Source of the DNA: a virus
IMG/VR virus record: IMGVR_UViG_3300044796_000662
Span: 124,001-188,000 of that record
DNA: 64,000 bases
Direction: 5' to 3' (one strand)
The translations under genes and the position numbers were made by a program. Within the stretch, counting starts at the first letter, position 1; each line of letters starts with the position of its first letter. Below the pieces are notes generated by a model. The model worked only from the letters and a program-made list of their open reading frames with translations. It did not search any database and was not told the DNA's origin. Below are positions 17,199-26,052 of this stretch, one piece after another.

Positions 17199-18398
17199 TT
17201 ACCCCCAAGTGATGACCACGGAGGCGTAGCTGCAAGTGACTGCGTTGGAGCCGGAGACGCTGCCCATCTTGAGCTGCACCTCGTAGAGCTTCGAAGCCGA
17301 AGGAAGCGTCAGAGTCGCGGTAACAAGCGTGGGGGTCAGCGCCGAGCTGCTAAGGGGAAAGGTGGGGCTCGACGTGACGACGTTGCCATCTGTCACGTTG
17401 TAGAGCTGGATTACCGCGGCAACGCTTGCCGAAGTCGTGACCAACACTGCATTGAAGGTCGCCTGCGCGTTCGCCGGGTAGACCGTTGGGTTGATCTGAC
17501 GGTTGCCGATCCGCTGGTATGTGGTCGTCGAGTTGACCTGGACCCCGGCAACGAGGGGCAGCTCGATGGAGGTCGCCACCGTCAGGGGGTCTGTCCGGCC
17601 GACGTCGAGCACGTCCCAGTTCGTGCCGTCGAACGCAACCTCAACCGAGTAGTACGTGGTCCCGTTCGGAGGAGCGGAAAGCGACAGGATGATGGACCCG
17701 CCCACCCCGTTCAGGAGGTTGAACCCGCCGCAGCCGGCCGTGAGCCCGATCTTGTACTTGAAGCGCTTGCCCGATTGGGGTGTGGGAGAGGTGCTAGCGA
17801 TCTGCTCCTGGTACAGACCCGTGCCCGTGAGGTTCAGGTTACGCCAGGGGTAGTCGGTCCCATCGACAATGGTGACCGTGGAGGCTCCCGAGCCCGTGAA
17901 GTTGACGGTGACAGGAAGCCCTACGAACCGGCCAACCGTCGCCCGCAGGAACCGTAGCAGACCATCGACGAAGACGTTCGTGCTGGCCGCCTGAGAGCCC
18001 TCCCAGCCCGCGTTCTGCGCGGCGGAAGAACCCCCGATGTTGGTCATGTTGCCGGTCATGCCGGCGCTGGGGAGGACGTAACCGTACGTGTCGGCGATGG
18101 CGAAGAACTTGACGTCCGTCGTCACCACCGGGCCGGAATCGGTCCGGACAAGCTTGATGACGTACACGCCGTCGAGCGTCGGGGCGTTAATGTTCGCCGT
18201 CTGACTGGTCGGGTTGTTGATGGTCGGAGCCGAGGACAGGGGCCCGGGCCAACCAACGATGGACCACGACCAAGACGTAGCGCCAGCGCCCGCCGCATCG
18301 GTGAAGTTCACCTGCGTGCCAGTCACGTAGCCGAGCGCCGACTGACCTGCGGTGGTCGTCGTGAGGCCCTGTGAGAACTGGATCTGGGCGCTGGGCAT
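17199..18398 (-). CDS. Virion protein with PKD-like N-terminal domain, 399 aa
   Basis: Residues about 20-105 resemble a PKD/Ig-like domain: GTQVNFTDAAGAGATSWSWS, INNPTSQTANINAP and DGVYVIKLVRTD. Helix-containing residues follow (NVFVDGLLRFLRATVGRFVG near 142-162). Then come two beta domains, ending in YEVQLKMGSV and CSYASVVITWG. These resemble jelly-roll strands seen in phage appendage proteins. It sits at the head of the duplicated fibre pair. It is probably an adhesin or a fibre-attachment protein; the ligand and exact family are unknown. Confidence 0.7.
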   Translation of the reverse strand: MPSAQIQFSQGLTTTTAGQSALGYVTGTQVNFTDAAGAGATSWSWSIVGWPGPLSSAPTINNPTSQTANINAPTLDGVYVIKLVRTDSGPVVTTDVKFFAIADTYGYVLPSAGMTGNMTNIGGSSAAQNAGWEGSQAASTNVFVDGLLRFLRATVGRFVGLPVTVNFTGSGASTVTIVDGTDYPWRNLNLTGTGLYQEQIASTSPTPQSGKRFKYKIGLTAGCGGFNLLNGVGGSIILSLSAPPNGTTYYSVEVAFDGTNWDVLDVGRTDPLTVATSIELPLVAGVQVNSTTTYQRIGNRQINPTVYPANAQATFNAVLVTTSASVAAVIQLYNVTDGNVVTSSPTFPLSSSALTPTLVTATLTLPSASKLYEVQLKMGSVSGSNAVTCSYASVVITWG

Positions 18399-18411
18399 CT
18401 CGCCCCCTTAC

Positions 18412-18930
18412 TTATCCCAGAGTTATGGTGAACGTCAGCGTCAGGGTGTCGCTCGTGAACAGCGTTCGGGCTGAACCGAAGAGGATCTCGTGGTTCATGA
18501 CACCGGAGGGGTAGCCCGCCGTGAAGAGAGCCGTCTTCGCAACCGACTGCGAGGTACCGCCCGTGTACGTGAACGTGTTGGAGATGGTGGTCTGGTTGCC
18601 GGAGCCGCTCGCCAGAGTGACCGAGCCCTGGATGCGACCGAGGCCGCTGCCCGTCAGCTCGCTCGCAAGGCTGGTGTCGCCTGCGTTGGGGCTGCCCGTG
18701 TCGGCCGTGAGGGCGATGTAGTTGAAGCCGTTGGTCAGAAGGCCCGAAGTGCCGTAGCACTGCGAGTGCATCTGGACACGCCCGGCGTTCAGGATGAGGT
18801 TCCCGGCCACCTCGTCCTCGCCAACTTGCTTGAAGAGCCAGATGCCCTTGGCCTCATCGTAGGCGTAAGGCCGCTCCTGGTGGATGAGCACCTTTGCTCG
18901 TGGCAGCGCTACAGAATCCTGGATGAGCAT
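18412..18930 (-). CDS. Small virion protein, 172 aa
   Basis: Two in-frame ATGs lie at 18936 and 18930. AGGAG is directly against the first and has good spacing to the second, so I chose the second (MLIQDSVALPR). The same double-start arrangement precedes the gene at 4458. The protein has an N-terminal beta region, then NGFNYIALTADTGSPN, AGDTSLASELTGSGLGR and YPSGVMNHEILFGSARTL. The layout of a T.L..E.....R motif followed by a strand-rich C-terminus is common in small phage virion proteins. It is likely a baseplate- or fibre-associated structural subunit. Confidence 0.75.
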   Translation of the reverse strand: MLIQDSVALPRAKVLIHQERPYAYDEAKGIWLFKQVGEDEVAGNLILNAGRVQMHSQCYGTSGLLTNGFNYIALTADTGSPNAGDTSLASELTGSGLGRIQGSVTLASGSGNQTTISNTFTYTGGTSQSVAKTALFTAGYPSGVMNHEILFGSARTLFTSDTLTLTFTITLG

Positions 18931-18952
18931 GCACATCTCCTAGCGAGGATGA

Positions 18953-18964
18953 CCCATAAAAGGA
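18953..18964 (-). promoter_or_regulatory. Candidate late-promoter-like element
   Basis: The plus strand reads CCCATAAAAGGA (minus TCCTTTTATGGG), 23 bases before the chosen start codon. It matches 26034-26045 (CCCATAAAGAGA) at 10 of 12 positions. Both lie in short gaps that break the otherwise overlapping gene chain. The promoter role is inferred. Confidence 0.35.
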
Positions 18965-18967
18965 CGC

Positions 18968-19843
18968 TCAGAAGTCGTCTGAGTGGTCCTCATCGACGAC
19001 GGCCTTGTTCGTCTTCTTGCCGAGCCGGTCCCGGTTCCGGATGCCGCCCCAGTACGAGCGGAAGTCGTCGTAGTAGTAGGCGCTCAGCGACGCCCGCATG
19101 GCATCCAGGACGATCTTGGCCGTGTCGTTCGGGATGTACGTGTCCTGGAAGATGTACCGGATCGTGTAGAGCGTGTGCGCTGGGCGCAGAATGTCGATGA
19201 TCTGCCGCAGGGAGGAGTCCGAGTTGAACAGGTCGGGCGGGAACCCTCCCCCGGACGGGGTCAGGATCTCGATGTTGAACCCGAACTCGTCGGAGATGTC
19301 GAGCCCGGCCGCACCCTCGCGCAGGAGCAGGAAGTTCTCCGTGACCGTGATCTGACCCGAGAGAAACAGAGCCGCCGCATCGGCCATCGACTTGGGGATC
19401 GACCCCTGGAAGTAGATGCTGATGATGCTCAGGAGAAAGGACCGGAACGAGGCGTCTGTCCACTGCGTCGGAGGGATCTTGCCGTTCAAGACCATCAGGT
19501 AGCCGATGATCGAGTACAGGAAGTCCGAGCGCGTCGAGGACTGGATCGGGTTGTACGTCCCGTTCGAGACCTGCCAGGATGTCGTCGGCGTAGGGGCCAC
19601 GAACGAGTAGTCACCGGCCACGTCTTCGAGCGCCAGCTCCAGCTTTGCCAGCTCTACGGAGACCGCCTTCAACTCTTGGGTGTAGTTCGGACCCTCGATG
19701 GTCGAGAGGTAGTTGCTCGGCAGGAGGTTCATCACGGTCGTGAAGATGGCCTGCGACCGATAGAGCAGCCGGAGGTTGTACTCCTTGCCCGTTTGCGAGA
19801 CGGTGTTGTTCAGCCGGTTGGGGTCAAATGCGAACCTGGGCAT
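18968..19843 (-). CDS. Baseplate wedge protein, gpI-like, 291 aa
   Basis: The gene follows the gpJ-like gene by 3 bases, the place of P2 gpI or Mu gp48. The N-terminal half is helical (NLRLLYRSQAIFTTVMNLLP). The region LRQIIDILRPAHTLYTIRYI (near 213-232) matches the characteristic line of tail protein I families, in which a PAHT-like motif closes the domain. The C-terminus is charged (KKTNKAVVDEDHSDDF). It would sit at the outer baseplate, linking gpJ to fibres. The call rests on gene order plus this motif; overall similarity to classic gpI is weak. Confidence 0.65.
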   Translation of the reverse strand: MPRFAFDPNRLNNTVSQTGKEYNLRLLYRSQAIFTTVMNLLPSNYLSTIEGPNYTQELKAVSVELAKLELALEDVAGDYSFVAPTPTTSWQVSNGTYNPIQSSTRSDFLYSIIGYLMVLNGKIPPTQWTDASFRSFLLSIISIYFQGSIPKSMADAAALFLSGQITVTENFLLLREGAAGLDISDEFGFNIEILTPSGGGFPPDLFNSDSSLRQIIDILRPAHTLYTIRYIFQDTYIPNDTAKIVLDAMRASLSAYYYDDFRSYWGGIRNRDRLGKKTNKAVVDEDHSDDF

Positions 19844-19846
19844 GGA

Positions 19847-22800
19847 TCAGGCGCTCGCGTAAGTGATGTTGAAATTACCGAGGGTGATGTATTCGACCTG
19901 GGCCGCTGTGATGTCGTGCGCTCCGGTCTGGCCGCTCACGATGTATGTCACCGTGTAGACGTGATTCGTGGGCACGTCCGCAGGGGATCCTGCGTTCGAG
20001 AGCGAGACGACCACGTGATTCGCGGTGAGCAAGAGACGCTGGGCCAAGATGGCAGCCGGAGTGGTGAAGCCCTGAGCTATGAGGGTGGCGTCGTCCGAGT
20101 ACCCGAGGATGCTTGCGCCCTCGCTACCGATGATCCACCCCTGGTTGGCGGCAAGACAGACTTGTGCGAGCGAAGCCGCGTTCGTGAGCTGCACGTCATC
20201 CTGGAAGACGCCGTGCGTCTGCGTCGGCAAACCCCCGTTGTCGGTCGTGGGGTTCTCCAGAGCAGCCGTCAGGATGAAGGCGTTGTTACCACCGATGTCC
20301 AGCGAGGCTACGGACTCGAAGGCAGAGTTGACCGCCTCTCGAAGCTTGATCGACCCGTCCGCGTACCCCATCGTCGCGAAGGGCAGGACGTTGAAGGACA
20401 CACCCGACTGGTCATTGATGGCGCCGTCCACGTTCGACTGCGCTACACCCTGGCCGATGAGCTTCGTGTTGAGCACGATGCTCACCGCCGACCGGATCTC
20501 GGCGTCCACGGTGGACTGGCTCGCGCCCGCCTTGAGCTGGACAGTGGTCTCGATGTTGACGTTGTTGTCGATCGCCTGCTTCACGAGCACGTCGGCCGTG
20601 ACGTGGCGCTTCGTGTTCACGACCTCTTGGAGCTGCTGGAGCAGGTCGTTGATGACGTAGGTGACCGTGAAGTTCTCGTCGTGCGTGTAGTCCACGCTCA
20701 CGGTCTGGCCGCTGACGATCGTGGAGGTGGCCGTCCGGATGATGAGCGCCGGCGTCGTGGGCGTTCCCTGGATGATGTCGTAGTCGGGGGTCGGGCTGGA
20801 CGGACCGTTGTACTCGATCGTTCTGTCTGCCGAGTAGACGGCGATCGTGTCCGTGTTGATGCCCACGTTGCTGAGGGGCACCTGGAAGAACCCGATGATG
20901 ACGTGCGTCTCGTTGTTGACCTGGATCGGCGAACCGCTCGGAATGCCGTTGTACTGGACAAGGGTGAGGTTGTCGGTCGCGATCGTGGACTGCCCCGTGA
21001 TGAGCGGGTCGTCAGACTGGTCGAAGATGATGTTGTGCGTGAGGTCGAGCGGTCCGGCAATCTCGCCGACAACCGAGACGATCCTGCGCACGGGCTGGTA
21101 GCTGAAGGTGAAGGTGTTGACCGACTGGAAGCGGTAGTCCACCTCGATGACGTCGTCGATGTGGGTAGTCGGCTGATCCGGTAGCGCAGCGTTGAGCTGG
21201 AATGTGTTGTAGGAGAGGATCGTGGCTCCCGTGAGGTCGTACGCGATCCCTTGCGTCACGTTGAACACGCCCTGACCAGGGCCGCTCAAGATCTCCGTGA
21301 TGGGGGTGCTCGGAGTCACACGCGAGTCGAGCACCTGGAAGACGAGCGTCGAGATGTTGATGATCTCGACAGGGATGTTGAGCGCGAGCTGGTAGGTGAA
21401 GGCGAACGTCTCCGTGATGTTGCGCTCGTTGACGCCCTGGACCCAGATGTCCACCTTGCCGCCGATGTGCTTGTGGCGAACCGGGTCGTAGTCCCGCATC
21501 ATGAGGGGATCGCCGCTCTTGACGACCAGCGCCTTGATGATGCCGATCTGCGAGGCTGCCGTGAGGGCGTAACCGCCTTGGGTCCCTGTATCGACGGCCT
21601 GGAAGCCGAGCATGGCACGAGCGGCTAGATCCTCGTTGGTCTCCACGTCCGTGCCGAAGACCGTTGAGGACTCGTTGACGACACTGACGCCCGCCACACC
21701 AGAGATCGAGGTGATGGTGCCTGCGGACCTATTACCGTCAGCGCCCGCCTGCGTGGCCACGATGTCGGCCACAATCTCGTAGCGTTGCGTCGAGAAGTTG
21801 TAGTACGCCTGGGAGTTCTCCGCGGGCAGCGTGTACGAACCTGCGATGAGGAACGGCCACGCAGGGAGGTTCTGCGAGCTGTCAGCCGACGCGGTCACGA
21901 TGGTGCCGGCTGGGATGACGATGTCCAGAAGGGGACGAGTCGGCGTGTAGATGACCACCTGACCGACCGCAGGAGCGCCAGGCAAGCGTGTCTTGTCTAC
22001 GTTCGCCGCGAGCTTGTCGTACTGCGTGTCGATGAGCGACTGCGTCTGGTCGTCGGTCGTGGCGCCGATGGCTGCCTTGAGGGCCGACTTGTACGGGCTC
22101 GACGCCACCGCATCCGGCATCCCGTTGCCCGTGGTGTCGTCGATCTGAATGAGCGTGAGGAAGCTCTGCGACCTGTGGATGAAGTCGAGCAGGAACCAGA
22201 GACGCTCAGCCTCGCTAGCGAACGGGTCGATCGAGACGTCACGGGACGTGGAGCCTGGGATGAGTGCGACGCTCGCGTTCACCCGTTGGATGGCTGTGAT
22301 GTAGTCGGTCGTGATCTGCGCTGCGGTGCGGCCCGGCAAGTCCAGGATCGCCGTGTCGATGGTGAGAGGTGTGCCGAGTACCTCTTGCGAGTACGGGGTC
22401 TCGACCTCCTGGTTCAACACGCTGTCGAAGAAGACCGCCGTGACCACGTAGTAGAGCGGGTCACTGTTCGAGACATTGGCGAACTGGTCGGAGTTGATGA
22501 TCCCCGTGCCGCCGCTTCGGGTGTGCGTGAACGAGATGAAGTTGTTGAACTGGTAGCTCTGGAGGTTGCTGCTGTACCGCAGCTTCGGCCCGAGCGCACC
22601 GGCCGGGTAGGACTTGTCGAAGCGGACGTTGAGTAGGTTGCCGAAGTTGTCCGTCTCCGTCACCTGGATGCGGATGTTCTTGAGCGTGGTGTTGTCCCAA
22701 GTCGCAATATCTTGCGCGGAAGAGACGTCATCCTCTTCGTAGACCGTGGGCGTGGTCACGGGGGACTGATTGACGAGGAAGTACCCGGTGGCGCCGCCCG

Positions 22801-23332
22801 GAGTCGTAGAGGCGTAGAAGTTGAACCCCTGGAACGTCGTGCTCGGCGGTACCACCAGCGTTGCTGGGTTCGAGACGAGCGACGACGGGTTCGTGATCGT
22901 TGCGGTGTTTGAGACCAGGTTCGGCTGGATGGCCTGGATGTTGACGGAGCCGTTCGCGCGCACCACGCGCACGCCCGTGGGGATGAGCGTGGACACGTCG
23001 TTGACCGTGAGCACGTACGTCACGGTCGCCGTAGAGGTTGCGCTCACGGCACCGAGGATGTCGATCGCTCGGATGGCGATGGTGTTGACGCCAAGGGCGA
23101 GCGCGAGACCCGAGGGGTAGGAGTTCGGGTTCGGGATCGTGAAGGTCTGCTGGTCGAACAGGATGAGCGTGGGGTCGGACGAAAACGCCGACCCGTTCAC
23201 GGAGATCTGAAGCGCCACGGTATCGACCGTGACTGTTCCCGTGATCACGATCGCGCTCTCGTTCGTGGAGAACACGAGCGACGTGGTGTATCCGAGTCCG
23301 TTTCTGAGTGCGATTTGGGGAGCGGTTGCCAT
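19847..23332 (-). CDS. Baseplate J-like wedge protein, 1161 aa
   Basis: The centre (about 450-620) has the Baseplate_J signature: VVIYTPTRP, PAGTIVTAS, VVATQAGADGNRSAGTI (with the G..GN motif), VVNESSTVFGTDVETNEDLA and AARA. This is the family of P2 gpJ and Mu gp47, which form the wedge ring. The N-terminal 110 residues look like an Ig-like domain (NGLGYTTSLVFSTNE, then INVSGSA-type strands). Residues 115-320 look fibronectin-like. The C-terminal third resembles repeated strands (SGQTVSVDYTHDENFTV). At 1161 residues it is far longer than the 300-500 of classic gpJ. It sits between gp25-like and gpI-like genes, the usual order. Confidence 0.85.
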   Translation of the reverse strand: MATAPQIALRNGLGYTTSLVFSTNESAIVITGTVTVDTVALQISVNGSAFSSDPTLILFDQQTFTIPNPNSYPSGLALALGVNTIAIRAIDILGAVSATSTATVTYVLTVNDVSTLIPTGVRVVRANGSVNIQAIQPNLVSNTATITNPSSLVSNPATLVVPPSTTFQGFNFYASTTPGGATGYFLVNQSPVTTPTVYEEDDVSSAQDIATWDNTTLKNIRIQVTETDNFGNLLNVRFDKSYPAGALGPKLRYSSNLQSYQFNNFISFTHTRSGGTGIINSDQFANVSNSDPLYYVVTAVFFDSVLNQEVETPYSQEVLGTPLTIDTAILDLPGRTAAQITTDYITAIQRVNASVALIPGSTSRDVSIDPFASEAERLWFLLDFIHRSQSFLTLIQIDDTTGNGMPDAVASSPYKSALKAAIGATTDDQTQSLIDTQYDKLAANVDKTRLPGAPAVGQVVIYTPTRPLLDIVIPAGTIVTASADSSQNLPAWPFLIAGSYTLPAENSQAYYNFSTQRYEIVADIVATQAGADGNRSAGTITSISGVAGVSVVNESSTVFGTDVETNEDLAARAMLGFQAVDTGTQGGYALTAASQIGIIKALVVKSGDPLMMRDYDPVRHKHIGGKVDIWVQGVNERNITETFAFTYQLALNIPVEIINISTLVFQVLDSRVTPSTPITEILSGPGQGVFNVTQGIAYDLTGATILSYNTFQLNAALPDQPTTHIDDVIEVDYRFQSVNTFTFSYQPVRRIVSVVGEIAGPLDLTHNIIFDQSDDPLITGQSTIATDNLTLVQYNGIPSGSPIQVNNETHVIIGFFQVPLSNVGINTDTIAVYSADRTIEYNGPSSPTPDYDIIQGTPTTPALIIRTATSTIVSGQTVSVDYTHDENFTVTYVINDLLQQLQEVVNTKRHVTADVLVKQAIDNNVNIETTVQLKAGASQSTVDAEIRSAVSIVLNTKLIGQGVAQSNVDGAINDQSGVSFNVLPFATMGYADGSIKLREAVNSAFESVASLDIGGNNAFILTAALENPTTDNGGLPTQTHGVFQDDVQLTNAASLAQVCLAANQGWIIGSEGASILGYSDDATLIAQGFTTPAAILAQRLLLTANHVVVSLSNAGSPADVPTNHVYTVTYIVSGQTGAHDITAAQVEYITLGNFNITYASA

Positions 23333-23335
23333 GGG

Positions 23336-24484
23336 TCACCCGGTGAGGACGAAGCCGCTGAGCGACTGCCGAATGAGACCCTGCTGGGCAGTCGAACCAA
23401 GCAGGTTGAGTGGTTGGGGCAGAATCAAACCGCGAGTGATCTGAATCGGCTTGGTTGATCGGTTCTGTATCGTCATCGACACGTAGAGCAGCGTTGGATC
23501 GGACGTGTCTTGAGTGACCGTCGTCTGAAGGAGCCTGTAGGGGTACTCCTCGTCAGAGAGGTACTGCCCGACGACCGTCTCCTGTTGCTGCTTGATTGAC
23601 TGCCAGCGGGTGAACGTCGTCGTGATGTCCGTCACGATCTGGTTCTGAAGGATGCTGCCGTTCGCGATCTTCTTGCCAACGGTATCGACGATGTACGTCC
23701 CGTACCACGTGTGGAACGGGTTGGACCCGCGCCGCGTGAACATGAGCTTCTGGGTCTCTTGGAGAAGCAGAGCTTCGTCCGTGACGTTCGCTGTCTCGCC
23801 TGTGTTGCCGTAGCGCCAGTCGTTCTCGTAGTTCAGCCCACCGCACCGCCGGCAGTCCTGGTACTGCGTCGTGTACGAGACCTGTACGAAGTCGTTGTAG
23901 CCCTTGAGGGGCTCATCGAAGACGATGAGACGCGTCGGCCGCGGTGACACTGAGGTCGAGGGATCGATGACCAGGCTCCACCCTGGCGCCACCTGACGTC
24001 CTCGATACTCGCGGCCGGTCTGGATGCCGAACGTAGCCGCCAGAGTGCTTGTCGAGCTGACGTAGATGCTTGCCCCCGTGCCCATCCCTGCGGTCACGAG
24101 GCCGATCTGCGAACCATTGGTCGTGAAGGCGAACTCAGTCCCAGCCTGCTGGTTCAAGATCTGAATGAGCTGGCCAGCCTGCATACGGTTGGTCGCCGGA
24201 GCAGTGATGGTGATGGACGGCCCCTGATTCACTGAGACCACCATCGTGTCGTTGACCCCGGTCGTGATGGTGAACGGCCCCACAACCGTCCCCGTCGTCG
24301 AGGCTGGAACCTGCACGCCGTACGAGGGGATCTGGTAGGAGCCGTTGTACAGAACCGAGACCGACTGGATGTTCGAGATCGGCTTGAGCGGCACCACCGT
24401 CTGGTGGTCGAGGGGGCTCACGAAAAGCGCCTCGTCCACGACGAAGTGTGGGCACACCTGGTCGATCTGGCGGTCGTAGCTCAC
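23336..24484 (-). CDS. gp25/W-like baseplate wedge protein with inserted module, 382 aa
   Basis: The start is GTG at 24484, overlapping the upstream stop (GTGA). C-terminal residues about 235-290 (EALLLQETQKLMFTRRGSNP, HTWYGTYIVDTVGKKI) resemble the gp25/gpW line with G.n...YG. C11 (CPH) and the CRRC pair (211-214) may bind a metal. Residues 68-160 are a separate module: GPFTITTGVNDTMVVSVN, ITITAP and STSTLAATFGIQTG. It is strikingly like sheath residues 880-968 (GPYNITLGVNDQLIISVN). Position before the gpJ-like gene fits a sheath-initiating wedge protein. The gp25 call is probable rather than certain. Confidence 0.65.
   Translation of the reverse strand: MSYDRQIDQVCPHFVVDEALFVSPLDHQTVVPLKPISNIQSVSVLYNGSYQIPSYGVQVPASTTGTVVGPFTITTGVNDTMVVSVNQGPSITITAPATNRMQAGQLIQILNQQAGTEFAFTTNGSQIGLVTAGMGTGASIYVSSTSTLAATFGIQTGREYRGRQVAPGWSLVIDPSTSVSPRPTRLIVFDEPLKGYNDFVQVSYTTQYQDCRRCGGLNYENDWRYGNTGETANVTDEALLLQETQKLMFTRRGSNPFHTWYGTYIVDTVGKKIANGSILQNQIVTDITTTFTRWQSIKQQQETVVGQYLSDEEYPYRLLQTTVTQDTSDPTLLYVSMTIQNRSTKPIQITRGLILPQPLNLLGSTAQQGLIRQSLSGFVLTG
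24005..24283 (-). repeat. IN-like module shared with tail sheath
   Basis: This encodes residues about 68-160 of the gp25-like protein. The matches to the sheath copy at 57969-58235 run from GPFTITTGVNDTMVVSVN to LAATFGIQTG. The pattern resembles flagellin-hook IN motifs. Confidence 0.65.
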
Positions 24485-25227
24485 TGGCTGTCCAATCCGT
24501 CGTTGGGGGTCACGTAGCCCTGGAAGGCGCGGTAGAACCCATCGACCACGGTACGAGCCGGCCCCGGTTCGAGGCCGATGTACGGCGCGTAGGCGTAGTT
24601 GCCGGTCGGGTCCTGCCCCTTGTCGTCAGCGATGGCGCGGTAGTTCTGGCTGGTGATGAGGGCGTTGATCGCAGCGATGAGATTGGCGAGGGACCCTGTG
24701 GTCGTCGCATCCCCCTGGATGGTGTTGAGGAGCTGCGCCTCGGCTGCGAGCTGGTCGGCGTAGTCGAGAGCGCGGCGGATCTTGCGCTCGATGGCCTCCC
24801 GCTTGTACTGGATGCTGTCGTTCATCCACGCGCGGATCTGCTGCACGGGGATGGCCGAGTCGGCATCCATGAGCCCTTGCGTGCCCACGACCTTGCCGTT
24901 GCTGATGAGCTGCGCCGAATGGGACTCATCCCCCTTCATGAGGAAGAGCGCTTGCGTCTGCGACTGACGAAGAGGCAGGTCGTAGAACGCGTCACCCCCA
25001 AGGATCTCGTAGACCGCGAACAGACGTCCGATATACGAGTCCGGGTCGCTGACGGCATAGCTGACCACCACGGACTGGTTGAACTGGAACAGAACGTTCC
25101 CCACCCGGGCCTGCTCCGCCGCAAGGTGGGCCAGCCGTCCAGGGATGTCCGCAAGCTGCGCTTGCGCGAACGTCTGGAGCCGCTTGAATTGCGACGCATT
25201 GAACGTTCCCAAGAAGTCCCAAGCCAA
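24481..25227 (-). CDS. Baseplate-region structural protein, 248 aa
   Basis: I do not recognise this family. The N-terminus is helical (FNASQFKRLQTFAQAQLADI, then RLAHLAAEQARVGN). A beta section follows (VVVSYAVSDPDSYIGRLFAV), then a long helical stretch (IQYKREAIERKIRRALDYAD) with a coiled-coil pattern (residues 130-190). The C-terminus is Gly/Pro-rich. It overlaps the gp25-like gene by four bases, so the two are probably co-translated and work together in the wedge. The inserted HNH gene lies 3 bases upstream. Confidence 0.7.
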   Translation of the reverse strand: MAWDFLGTFNASQFKRLQTFAQAQLADIPGRLAHLAAEQARVGNVLFQFNQSVVVSYAVSDPDSYIGRLFAVYEILGGDAFYDLPLRQSQTQALFLMKGDESHSAQLISNGKVVGTQGLMDADSAIPVQQIRAWMNDSIQYKREAIERKIRRALDYADQLAAEAQLLNTIQGDATTTGSLANLIAAINALITSQNYRAIADDKGQDPTGNYAYAPYIGLEPGPARTVVDGFYRAFQGYVTPNDGLDSQ

Positions 25228-25229
25228 AA

Positions 25230-26009
25230 CTAACTCCTCGCGTGACGGGTCAGGTACTCAGCAGCTCGTAGAAGAAGGTCAGGGACGTCCTTGAAAAACC
25301 CCAAGCCTCTGTTGCAATGGGCGCACAAGAGGGATCGCATTTTGCCGGTGCGGTGGTCGTGATCGGCATGAACAGAATTTGGGTTTTTCCCGGTCTTGGA
25401 CATCGGGGTGCGACAGATGGCGCAGCACCCTTCCTGCGCCTGCCACATCTGCTCGAACTGCCCAGACGACCATCCAGAACGGCGACGCCTCTCAGCGTCA
25501 AGCCGTTCCTTTCGGTACACTTCGTCGTTTTGGTACTTGGCCCCGTTCACCTCTGACGTACAACTTCGGCAGACGGAAGTACGACAGCCCTCCCCGTAAA
25601 AGGCCCCACGGGGCAGATCGTTTCTACAGACCGAGCAAACCTTAGTCGGCTTGGAGGGTTTGGGGGTCCGACCAGAGGGACGTCTTGCAATACCCTGTCG
25701 CAGCAAGACATTCCGAATGGTGCCAACCGATAGCTTGTGATGTGTTGCGAGGGTCTCCAGAGACAAACCCCTTTGGTACCCTTCTGCAATAGCCAGAGCG
25801 GTCTCTGAACTGACCTTCGATCCCACTGGTCGCGTTAGACGACCATGCACCTCTTCGGCGCTGAGAGGGTAGTCCCTCAACCAAACGCTCAAGGATGCGG
25901 TGGAGACACCCGTGCATCTTGAAATGTCTGCAAGAGACAGGCGTTCTTCCAGACGTAGCCGGAGAGCTTCCGCCTTCTCCTCGGACGTTCTACGGACCCC
26001 TCTGGGCAT
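25230..26009 (-). CDS. HNH endonuclease, endonuclease VII-like, 259 aa
   Basis: The C-terminal domain has the endonuclease VII/HNH layout: CCAIC (about 195-199), HADHDHRTGKMRSLLCAHCN (214-233) and RGLGFFKD. C196, C199, C229 and C232 are the likely Zn ligands and the DHDH set the catalytic metal site. A second cysteine cluster lies at 125-150 (CSVC...CRTSVCRSC). Two helix-turn-helix-like segments lie at about 24-43 (SLADISRCTGVSTASLSVW) and 83-105, probably for site recognition. The gene lies between two baseplate genes, a typical site for a phage free-standing homing endonuclease. It is read as a mobile intruder rather than a virion gene. Base composition appears somewhat less GC-rich than in its neighbours. 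Confidence 0.85.
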   Translation of the reverse strand: MPRGVRRTSEEKAEALRLRLEERLSLADISRCTGVSTASLSVWLRDYPLSAEEVHGRLTRPVGSKVSSETALAIAEGYQRGLSLETLATHHKLSVGTIRNVLLRQGIARRPSGRTPKPSKPTKVCSVCRNDLPRGAFYGEGCRTSVCRSCTSEVNGAKYQNDEVYRKERLDAERRRRSGWSSGQFEQMWQAQEGCCAICRTPMSKTGKNPNSVHADHDHRTGKMRSLLCAHCNRGLGFFKDVPDLLLRAAEYLTRHARS

Positions 26010-26032
26010 TGAATCCCCTGTTGATAAAGGGA

Positions 26033-26047
26033 GCCCATAAAGAGAAA
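26033..26047 (-). promoter_or_regulatory. Candidate late-promoter-like element before HNH gene
   Basis: The plus strand GCCCATAAAGAGAAA (minus TTTCTCTTTATGGGC) lies 24 bases before the HNH start. It shares CCCATAAA with 18953. It could have arrived with the HNH gene or be a phage late promoter. Confidence 0.35.
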
Positions 26048-26052
26048 AGCCG

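Noticed and set aside
25230-26052. Group I intron around the HNH gene
   Set aside because: The HNH gene lies between two complete genes rather than inside one, so a free-standing endonuclease explains it.
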